DNA of 7,276 bases from positions 1 to 7,276 of the forward strand of contig JAFTMP010000240.1 of the NCBI GenBank assembly GCA_017452335.1, in the 5' to 3' direction. The stretch comes from Clostridia bacterium (GTDB taxonomy: Bacteria > Bacillota > Clostridia > Oscillospirales > CAG-272). Under the pieces are notes generated by a model. The model saw only the letters and a list, made by a program, of their open reading frames with translations. It did not search any database and was not told where the DNA came from. The position numbers and the translations under genes are program-made. Below, in pieces: positions 1-5,327 of this stretch; the first letter of the stretch is position 1; the number at the start of each line of letters is the position of its first letter.

Positions 1-1155
1 GGGAATGGAGGATGCCTTGTAAAAGCGTCCGCTTTCCTTTCTTTTCGGGGGCTTGGGGTTGCGCTTAAAGCTGTAATCGCCCATCTGCACCGACGGACGC
101 TCGATCTTGATCTGCAGGCGCTGTGGCGCAACGTCCTTGATATGCACCGTTTGCCGCTCGCTTGCCTTAATATCCGCTTCTCTGCGCACACCGTTCATCT
201 GCATGCCGATCTTGCCCATAAAATAGCCGTCGGTAAAGCCGTCTCTTGAAAAAATGCGGGCAAGGTCCTTGATCTCCTCGGCATCGGCATCCCGCGCTTC
301 GTCAAGCAGCTTGCGATAACGGGACACCACTGCGTAAACATATTCGGGATTTTTCATCCGTCCCTCAATTTTTAGAGAAGCCACGCCCATGTCAATAAGC
401 TCTTTGATGTGCCCTGCAAGGCAGTTGTCCTTTAGGGACAGAGGATATTTTCCGTTATAGGGGAGTCTGCAGGGCTGTGCACACTCTCCGCGGTTGCCGC
501 TTCTGCCTCCCACGATGGAGGAAAAGAGGCACTGTCCCGATTGGGAAACGCACAGCGCGCCGTGCACAAACGCCTCAATTTCAATGGGAGATCGTGCACA
601 AAGGGTTCTGATATTTTCACGTGAAAGCTCCCTTGCGCACACCATACGCTCAAAGCCCACATCCTTTAAAAACGCCGCCGCAGACACGTTGTGACCCGAC
701 ATCTGGGTGCTGGCGTGCAAGGGAAAATCGGGCAAGCGTTTTTTCAGTTCCAGTGCAAAGCCCAGATCTGCCACGATCAAGGCATCCACCCCCGCCTCGT
801 ATAAGAAGTGGGCAAACTCCAGCGCTTCCTTCATCTGACGGTCGAAAATGAGAGTATTCATGGTCACATACAGCTTCACGCCCCGCTCATGGCAGGTCTC
901 TACCGCCTCTTTGATGGCGGGTCTGTCAAAATTGCGGGCATTCATGCGGGCATTGAACTGCGTACCGCCGATATAAACAGCATCTGCTCCCGCTAACACC
1001 GCCGCGCGCAGTGCCTCGGGCGAGCCCGCGGGGGAGAGAAGCTCGGGTAATTTTTTCTCCACAGTATATTTTGGGGGCTCTTGCTTTGTCAAAAGCGCGC
1101 TGTTTGCACGCTTCTTGCAGAAATTCCCCGCTCCTTTGGTTGATATTCGTCTCAT
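1..1155 (-). CDS. U32 family protein, RlhA-like (partial, C-terminus off the left edge)
   Basis: The frame is open from an ATG at 1155-1153 to the left edge without a stop: 385 codons, 3' end missing. The core starts near residue 36 (LPELLSPAGSPEALRAA), followed by GADAVYIGG (56-64). The U32 signature is at about 194-212 (EAFVHGALCVSQSGQC). Four cysteines, C202, C209, C225 and C229 (ECAQPCR), fit the iron-sulfur site known for the family. LSLKDN (239-244) and SLKIEGRMK (260-268) follow. The ending DGFTDGYFMGKIG and the continuing frame suggest the long two-domain form (U32 plus DUF3656). E. coli RlhA, of this type, hydroxylates C2501 of 23S rRNA; the historical name 'peptidase U32' is probably misleading. 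The start is uncertain: residues 1-33 are basic and not family-like, the ATG lies inside a good -10 box, and GTG at codon 32 (1062-1060) would give the usual N-terminus but lacks a clear ribosome binding site. Family assignment is firm; exact substrate is inferred. Confidence 0.9.
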   Translation of the reverse strand, partial: MRRISTKGAGNFCKKRANSALLTKQEPPKYTVEKKLPELLSPAGSPEALRAAVLAGADAVYIGGTQFNARMNARNFDRPAIKEAVETCHERGVKLYVTMNTLIFDRQMKEALEFAHFLYEAGVDALIVADLGFALELKKRLPDFPLHASTQMSGHNVSAAAFLKDVGFERMVCARELSRENIRTLCARSPIEIEAFVHGALCVSQSGQCLFSSIVGGRSGNRGECAQPCRLPYNGKYPLSLKDNCLAGHIKELIDMGVASLKIEGRMKNPEYVYAVVSRYRKLLDEARDADAEEIKDLARIFSRDGFTDGYFMGKIGMQMNGVRREADIKASERQTVHIKDVAPQRLQIKIERPSVQMGDYSFKRNPKPPKRKESGRFYKASSIP

Positions 1156-1181
1156 TATACTCTATTTTTCCTTTTTTGCAA
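1154..1181 (-). promoter_or_regulatory. Predicted sigma-A promoter for the minus-strand U32 gene
   Basis: On the minus strand a TTGCAA -35 box (1181-1176) and a perfect TATAAT -10 box (1159-1154) are separated by 16 bases. The -10 box contains the first ATG of the gene, so a transcript from here would begin near 1147 and lack that ATG. A weaker alternative lies upstream: TTGTAC at 1240-1235 and TAAATA at 1216-1211, 18-base spacer. That one would give a leader of about 50 bases including the ATG at 1155. Consensus match only; no transcript data. Confidence 0.5.
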
Positions 1182-1212
1182 AGAGCTTTTTGAAAAAAAC
1201 TTCAATTTGATA

Positions 1213-1241
1213 TTTACAATCTTGAAAAAATGTTGTACAAT
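1213..1241 (+). promoter_or_regulatory. Predicted sigma-A promoter for the TrhP-like gene
   Basis: TTTACA (1213-1218) and TACAAT (1236-1241), 17 bases apart, form a good vegetative promoter pointing right in the AT-rich divergent spacer. Transcription would start near 1247-1249, giving a leader of about 85 bases before the ATG at 1334. The predicted start coincides with the beginning of a foldable segment. A second box pair, TTGAAA at 1190-1195 with TACAAT at 1215-1220, has a 19-base spacer and is less likely. Confidence 0.55.
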
Positions 1242-1244
1242 GAA

Positions 1245-1311
1245 GATGGCGTATTTTGCGCGCTCAAGTCTCAAGTATTGAGTGCGCGCCATATCCTTGT
1301 ACGCAACCATC
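1245..1311 (+). promoter_or_regulatory. Structured 5' leader of the TrhP-like gene (interrupted long hairpin)
   Basis: The leader can fold on itself in four successive helices. GATGG (1245-1249) pairs with CCATC (1307-1311), CGTA (1250-1253) with TACG (1300-1303), GCGCG (1258-1262) with CGCGC (1285-1289), and CTCAA (1263-1267) with TTGAG (1278-1282). The terminal loop is 10 bases (1268-1277). The helices are separated by small bulges and one internal loop. The fold ends about 10 bases before the ribosome binding site (GGAG, 1322-1325) and has no run of T, so it is not an intrinsic terminator. I do not recognise it as a known riboswitch. It could be a regulatory or stabilising leader, or a protein-binding dyad on DNA. 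Confidence 0.45.
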
Positions 1312-1333
1312 ACGATTCCTTGGAGAATGTTAT

Positions 1334-2569
1334 ATGACCGAACTGCTCTGCCCCGCCGGCAATTTTCAAAAGCTGAAAGCCGCACTGCTTTACGGTGCGG
1401 ATGCCGTTTATTGCGCGGGAAAATCCTTTGGGATGCGCTCAGCGGCTGACAATTTTGAAATTGAAGAGCTTTATGAAGCCGCGCGCTACACCCACCAACG
1501 AAACAAAAAAATATATCTTACCCTCAACACCCTGCCCTCTTGGCGGGAGTTTGAGGCACTGGAGCGCTTTTTAAACGAGATCAAGGACAGCGGCATTGAT
1601 GCCCTCATCATTGCCGATCCGGGCGTGCTCACCCTTGCCAAAAGGGTCATGCCCCAAACCGAGATCCATATTTCCACCCAGGCAGGCGTGGTCTCCCATG
1701 CCGACTGCGATTTCTGGCAGAGCATGGGAGCAAGCAGAGTGGTGCTTGCAAGAGAGCTTTCCTTTGAGGACATTGCGCAGATCAAAAAGCGCATTTCAAA
1801 GGAATTGGAGCTGGAGACCTTTATCCACGGCTCCATGTGCGTCTCCTTCTCGGGCAGATGCCTGCTTTCCGAAAATTTGGTGGGCAGAGACGCCAACAAG
1901 GGCACCTGCGCCCAACCCTGCCGTTGGAATTACAATCTTTATGAGATCGCCGAGGAAAAGCGTCCCGGTATGCGCTTCCCCTTGGTGGAGACCGATAAAG
2001 GCACCTTTATCATGAGCTCCAAGGATATGTGCATGATCGAGCATATTCCTCAGCTTATGGAATCGGGCATCACCTCCTTTAAGATTGAAGGCAGAATGAA
2101 AAGCGCTTACTATGCGGCAGTAACTGCCAACGCCTACAGAATGGCAATTGACGCCTATAACGCCGACCCTGCAGGGTATGTATACGATCCTGCCTTAAAG
2201 AGAGAGCTTGAAAGCGTGAGCCACAGAGAATACTGCACAGGCTATTTCTTAGACACCCCCGACCGTACGGGACAGCTTACCAATAACCCCGGCTATATCC
2301 GAGAAAAGGCGTATCTTGCCGTTGCGCAGTCTTATGACGAAACCACACAGCGTGCAACCTTTATTCAACGCAATAAAGCAGTAAACGGCGCGCCCGCCGA
2401 GCTGCTTACCCCCGGAGCCTGCGGCAAGCGCATCACCCTTTGCGACATGCAAAACGAAGAGGGACAAGCCATTGACTCCGCTCCCCACCCCTTTATGCGC
2501 TTTTCTGTAAAGGTCCCCTTCCCCGTGAAGGAGGGAGACATTTTAAGAGGCGCGGATGCCGAGGAATAA
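1334..2569 (+). CDS. trhP: U32 family protein, TrhP-like tRNA U34 hydroxylation protein
   Basis: The product is 411 residues. The ATG at 1334 is chosen because GGAG (1322-1325) lies 8 bases upstream and the product starts MTELLCPAGN, the usual U32 N-terminus; the frame stays open upstream to a TTG at 1256, but that stretch is leader. Landmarks are GADAVYCAG (21-29), ADPG (94-97), HISTQAG (112-118), the U32 signature at 161-179 with GSMCVSFSGRCLLS, then GTCAQPCRW (190-198), GTFIMSSKDM (223-232) and SFKIEGRMKS (248-257). C169, C176, C192 and C196 form the expected iron-sulfur cluster set. Length and order match E. coli TrhP (YegQ) and Bacillus YrrO/TrhP2, which make 5-hydroxyuridine at tRNA position 34 using prephenate. 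It is divergent from another U32 gene, with its own promoter and a structured leader. Subfamily is inferred from remembered similarity; older databases call it a protease. Confidence 0.88.
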   Translation: MTELLCPAGNFQKLKAALLYGADAVYCAGKSFGMRSAADNFEIEELYEAARYTHQRNKKIYLTLNTLPSWREFEALERFLNEIKDSGIDALIIADPGVLTLAKRVMPQTEIHISTQAGVVSHADCDFWQSMGASRVVLARELSFEDIAQIKKRISKELELETFIHGSMCVSFSGRCLLSENLVGRDANKGTCAQPCRWNYNLYEIAEEKRPGMRFPLVETDKGTFIMSSKDMCMIEHIPQLMESGITSFKIEGRMKSAYYAAVTANAYRMAIDAYNADPAGYVYDPALKRELESVSHREYCTGYFLDTPDRTGQLTNNPGYIREKAYLAVAQSYDETTQRATFIQRNKAVNGAPAELLTPGACGKRITLCDMQNEEGQAIDSAPHPFMRFSVKVPFPVKEGDILRGADAEE

Positions 2570-2633
2570 TCCTTAAAAAAGAATTTTAAAACACATTACA
2601 TAAAAAAACATCATGCAGAAAGGATCAATCCAC

Positions 2634-3926
2634 ATGAATACCACAGAACTGAAAAAAGCCGTCCTTGCGGGCGCATTTGACAGAACCTTCAAGACCCTGT
2701 ACACCGAAGAGCGTGTTTCTGCCGCAAAGATCCGTTATGCCAACGCCATTGAGGCATTTGAATCCATTTACGGCGGGCAGGAGCAGGCAATGATCCTCTC
2801 CGTTCCCGGAAGAAGCGAGATCACGGGTAATCATACCGACCACAACCACGGCAGAGTCATCGCCGCATCGGTAGACTGCGATGTGATCGCCGTTGCATGC
2901 AAAACCAATACCAATATGGTACGCATCAAGAGCGACGGATACAAGGAAGACGCTGTAGACATCACCACCCTTTCTCCCGACAACTTCCCCCGCTTCAAGT
3001 CCATTGGTCTGGTAGCGGGCATGTGCGATGCTTTCCGTCAAAACGGTCTGCAGATCGGCGGTCTTTCGGCATACACCACCTCCAATGTATTAAAGGGCTC
3101 GGGACTTTCCTCCTCTGCCGCTTTTGAAGTAATGGTAGGTACCATCCTCAACCATCTGTACAACGACGGCACTGTTTCTCCCATTGACGTTGCCCGCTAT
3201 GCACAGTGGTCTGAAAATGTATATTTCGGCAAGCCCTGCGGTCTGATGGACCAGATGGCTTGTGCTGTGGGCGGATTTGTGGAGATCGACTTTGAAGATC
3301 CCGCAAAGCCCATCGTTGAAAAGATTTCCTTTGATCTGACCGGTATGGGCTATGATCTGTGCATCGTGAATACCGGCGGCAACCATGCAGATCTGAACGA
3401 CGACTACGCTTCCATCCCCACTGAAATGAAGAAGGTTGCAGCACTCTTTGGACAGAAGGTTCTGCGCGGTCTTTGCGAGGACGATCTGCTGCAAAAGGCA
3501 GGCGAGATCAGAAAAGAAGCGGGCGACCGCGCACTGCTGCGCGCTCTGCACTTTGTGAATGAAGATGCAAGAGTACCCGCTATCGCCGCCGCTATGAAGG
3601 AAGGGGATGTTGAAAGATTCCTTGCAGGCATCACCGCTTCGGGTAACTCCAGCTTTAAGTATCTGCAGAATGTATTCACCACCAAGAACCCTGCAGAGCA
3701 GGGCGAATCCCTTGCGATCTACCTTTCGGAAAGAGCACTTGCCTCCTTCCCCCTGCCCGGTGCCTGCCGTGTGCACGGCGGCGGTTTTGCGGGAACGATG
3801 CAGGCATTCGTGCCCCGTCTTTACACCGAGGCATTCAGACACAGCATTGACGAGACCATGGGCGAAGGCTCTTGCATGGTAATGCACGTGCGTCCCGTTG
3901 GTGCAACGAGAGTGGACAATGACTGA
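2634..3926 (+). CDS. galK: Galactokinase-family GHMP sugar kinase
   Basis: A protein of 430 residues. The start is ATG 2634, with AAAGGA (2619-2624) 9 bases upstream; an in-frame ATG at 2613 precedes that site and would add only 7 residues. Three GHMP/galactokinase motifs are present: PGRSEITGNHTDHNHGR (58-74), LKGSGLSSSAA (153-163, phosphate-binding loop) and GACRVHGGGFAGTMQAF (376-392). D206 in GLMDQ is the expected catalytic base. R60, H67 and D69 match sugar-site residues of known galactokinases, but the usual Glu of GEHTD is Asn66 here. The family phosphorylates galactose to galactose-1-phosphate with ATP in the cytoplasm (Leloir pathway). No galT, galE or transporter lies in the window, so the true sugar is open. 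The 64-bp spacer upstream is AT-rich with a weak promoter-like pair (TTAAAA 2573, TACATA 2597). The stop overlaps the next start by 8 bases. Confidence 0.85.
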   Translation: MNTTELKKAVLAGAFDRTFKTLYTEERVSAAKIRYANAIEAFESIYGGQEQAMILSVPGRSEITGNHTDHNHGRVIAASVDCDVIAVACKTNTNMVRIKSDGYKEDAVDITTLSPDNFPRFKSIGLVAGMCDAFRQNGLQIGGLSAYTTSNVLKGSGLSSSAAFEVMVGTILNHLYNDGTVSPIDVARYAQWSENVYFGKPCGLMDQMACAVGGFVEIDFEDPAKPIVEKISFDLTGMGYDLCIVNTGGNHADLNDDYASIPTEMKKVAALFGQKVLRGLCEDDLLQKAGEIRKEAGDRALLRALHFVNEDARVPAIAAAMKEGDVERFLAGITASGNSSFKYLQNVFTTKNPAEQGESLAIYLSERALASFPLPGACRVHGGGFAGTMQAFVPRLYTEAFRHSIDETMGEGSCMVMHVRPVGATRVDND

Positions 3927-4743
3927 TTTTCAAGAGGTATTTGGCAGTTCACTGCCAAATACACTGACCTTTGCCACCCTCTATTCCGGCTCTTCGGGCA
4001 ATGCAGTCTACATTTCCTACGGCGAGGACGCACTGCTCATCGACGCAGGCAAAAATGCCAAGTGTTTAAAAAACGCAGTAAACTCTATCGGAGGAAGCCT
4101 TCATCATGTGCGCGCTGTGTTCGTGACCCACGAACACAGCGACCATATTTCTGCCCTGCCCGTGCTCTGCCGTCACTACGACATTCCCGTACACGCGCCC
4201 GCAGGCTGTGCCTGCGAGGCGCTTCCCCATACCACCGTTTATCACGAGGAGGGCATCGACATGCAGATCGGTCCCTTTCACGTGCACTCCTTTTATACCC
4301 CTCATGACAGCGCCTGCAGTGTGGGTTATATCGTCAAGGTGGGGGAGCACCGCCTGGGGATCGCCACCGACATGGGCATGCTTGCCAAAAGCGTGGTTTC
4401 GGAGCTAAGCGGCTGTACCGCCGCGCTCATTGAGTGCAATTATGACGAGGAGATGTTAAAAAACGGTCCCTATCCCCCTTATTTAAAGGCGCGGGTAGGC
4501 GGTACTCGCGGACATCTGTCAAACCCCGATGGCGCACTGCTTGCCGCAGTGCTTGCTTATACAGGCGCAACGCACATTTTGCTGGGACACCTGAGCAAGG
4601 AAAACAATCTGCCAAAGAAGGCGCTGGAGGCAGTCCTTGCGGAATTTGAAAAGCGGGGCGTGAACGCACAGGTACAGGTGGCGCAAAGAGATGAGCCCAC
4701 GGTGCTCTTGGGCGCTTATGCAAGAAAGGAATTGCCATGTTAA
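3919..4743 (+). CDS. walJ: WalJ/YycJ-type metallo-beta-lactamase-fold nuclease
   Basis: The product is 274 residues. The ATG at 3919 overlaps the galK stop (ATGACTGA), implying translational coupling; a weak GAG-rich site precedes it. The conserved domain begins at residue 16 (LTFATLYSGSSGN). Metal-site motifs are LLIDAG (39-44), THEHSDH (70-76, the HxHxDH signature), TPHDS (127-131), ATDMG (149-153), GGTRGHLSN (194-202) and LLGHLSKENN (221-230). This order matches YycJ/WalJ, a two-metal cytoplasmic hydrolase reported as a double-strand DNA 5'-exonuclease. In Bacilli it sits in the walRKHIJ operon, but here there is no two-component system beside it. The first 15 residues are an extension, largely encoded by a 26-bp palindrome; the usual family length is about 264. 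The family call is strong; the in vivo DNA role is by homology. Confidence 0.9.
   Translation: MTDFQEVFGSSLPNTLTFATLYSGSSGNAVYISYGEDALLIDAGKNAKCLKNAVNSIGGSLHHVRAVFVTHEHSDHISALPVLCRHYDIPVHAPAGCACEALPHTTVYHEEGIDMQIGPFHVHSFYTPHDSACSVGYIVKVGEHRLGIATDMGMLAKSVVSELSGCTAALIECNYDEEMLKNGPYPPYLKARVGGTRGHLSNPDGALLAAVLAYTGATHILLGHLSKENNLPKKALEAVLAEFEKRGVNAQVQVAQRDEPTVLLGAYARKELPC
3937..3962. repeat. 26-bp palindrome at the start of walJ
   Basis: Two perfect 12-base inverted arms, GTATTTGGCAGT (3937-3948) and ACTGCCAAATAC (3951-3962), flank a 2-base TC centre. In RNA this would be a strong hairpin of 11 pairs with a TTCA loop. There is no T-run after it, so it is not an intrinsic terminator. It begins 10 bases after the galK stop and ends just before the first codon of the conserved WalJ domain. 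It therefore encodes most of an N-terminal extension (VFGSSLPN) not expected in the family. Confidence 0.85.
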
Positions 4744-5162
4744 ACGTTCGTTTTATCTGCCACGGCACGCTCAAGGAAGAGTATCTTCGTATGGCGTGCG
4801 CGGAATACATGAAGCGCCTGGGAGGCTACTGCAAGCCCGAGATCTTTGAGGCAAAGGACGACAAAGCTCTCGCCGCATTGATCAGAGAAAAGGACTACAA
4901 CATTGCCCTTTGCGTGGAGGGAAAACAGCTTTCCTCCCCCGAGCTTGCAGAAATGATCGAAGAGATCCCCCAAAAGGGTTTTTCTGCCATCAGCTTTGTC
5001 ATCGGCGGCTCGGACGGACTGCCCGAGTCTACCAAAGCACTTTGCAAATACCGTCTCTCCTTTTCCAAAATGACCTTTCCCCATCAGCTTATGCGGGTCA
5101 TTCTTTTGGAGCAGACCTACCGGGCATTTACCATCAATAACAACGGAAAATACCACAAGTAA
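4737..5162 (+). CDS. rlmH: 23S rRNA (pseudouridine1915-N3)-methyltransferase RlmH
   Basis: A 141-residue SPOUT-class methyltransferase. It uses S-adenosylmethionine to methylate N3 of pseudouridine 1915 in helix 69 of 23S rRNA on assembled 70S ribosomes, acting as a homodimer. Motifs: FVIGGSDG (87-94, SAM-binding trefoil knot), LSFSKMTFPHQLMR (107-120, nearly invariant in the family), EQTYRAF (125-131) and the C-terminal YHK (139-141). The ATG at 4737 has AAAGGA (4725-4730) 6 bases upstream and overlaps the walJ stop by 7 bases. The protein is about 18 residues shorter than the roughly 159-residue Firmicute norm. The difference falls between EIFEAKDD (35-42) and the NIALCVEGK strand (55-63), where homologues carry a longer helix; catalytic parts are intact, so it looks like a compact variant, not a damaged gene. 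Confidence 0.95.
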   Translation: MLNVRFICHGTLKEEYLRMACAEYMKRLGGYCKPEIFEAKDDKALAALIREKDYNIALCVEGKQLSSPELAEMIEEIPQKGFSAISFVIGGSDGLPESTKALCKYRLSFSKMTFPHQLMRVILLEQTYRAFTINNNGKYHK

Positions 5163-5203
5163 GCGCTGAACACAGCGTTACGGTAGCTTTCGCAAGCGAA
5201 AGC
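5162..5203 (+). other. Two consecutive hairpins downstream of rlmH
   Basis: The first hairpin pairs AGCGCTG (5162-5168) with CAGCGTT (5173-5179) around an AACA loop, including one G-U pair, and overlaps the last base of the rlmH stop. The second is a perfect inverted repeat, GCTTTCGC (5186-5193) and GCGAAAGC (5196-5203), with AA at its centre. No T-run follows either, so a Rho-independent stop is unlikely and transcription probably continues into mnmG. The second hairpin ends one base before the small ORF's first ATG and could mask its initiation region or act as an RNA processing or stability element. Confidence 0.6.
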
Positions 5204-5204
5204 C

Positions 5205-5309
5205 ATGATTGATTACATGAAAAAAGAAATTCTCATCCAAATTTTTTCCGCGATCGCCCTGATCATTCTCGCAGTAGAGCTGATCCTGTGGCATTCCTTT
5301 TATTTTTAA
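5205..5309 (+). CDS. Small single-helix membrane protein (hypothetical, 34 aa)
   Basis: I do not recognise a family. The ORF encodes 34 residues: a short N-terminus MIDYMKKE with two lysines, then an almost uninterrupted hydrophobic run at about 9-29 (starting ILIQIFSAIALIILAVELIL), ending WHSFYF. The shape is that of a one-pass inner-membrane micropeptide; a glutamate at position 25 lies inside the hydrophobic run. It sits between rlmH and mnmG, with its stop 18 bases before the mnmG start. No convincing ribosome binding site precedes the ATG at 5205, and an in-frame ATG at 5217 would give 30 residues. Initiation might depend on readthrough of ribosomes from rlmH, 42 bases upstream. It may also be chance; conservation would decide. 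Confidence 0.45.
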   Translation: MIDYMKKEILIQIFSAIALIILAVELILWHSFYF

Positions 5310-5327
5310 GGCGCAAACGGAGAGCTT

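Noticed and set aside
1256..1333. N-terminal extension of the TrhP-like protein from the TTG at 1256.
   Set aside because: It has no ribosome binding site, overlaps the predicted structured leader, and the ATG at 1334 has a well-spaced GGAG and gives the family N-terminus.
1486..1905. Open frames of about 139 codons on both strands within the TrhP-like gene (also 1596-2015 on plus).
   Set aside because: They overlap a strongly supported gene, show no domain, and have low-complexity composition rich in Ser, Arg and Pro typical of out-of-frame reading.
1..2569. True secreted peptidase (collagenase-like) role for the two U32 proteins.
   Set aside because: Neither has a signal peptide or a classical protease catalytic motif; both carry the four-cysteine cluster of the RNA-hydroxylating RlhA/TrhP families.
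2570..2633. Terminator between the TrhP-like gene and galK.
   Set aside because: The spacer is AT-rich with A-runs but has no GC-rich stem followed by T residues on the plus strand; only a weak TTAAAA/TTTTAA pairing is seen.
3090..3887. A 265-codon open frame on the minus strand opposite the galactokinase gene.
   Set aside because: It is a shadow of the plus-strand gene: composition is cysteine- and histidine-rich, there are no recognisable domains, and the plus-strand gene carries three family motifs.
3937..3962. Rho-independent terminator after galK.
   Set aside because: The stem is strong but no run of T follows, and the next gene has already started at 3919.
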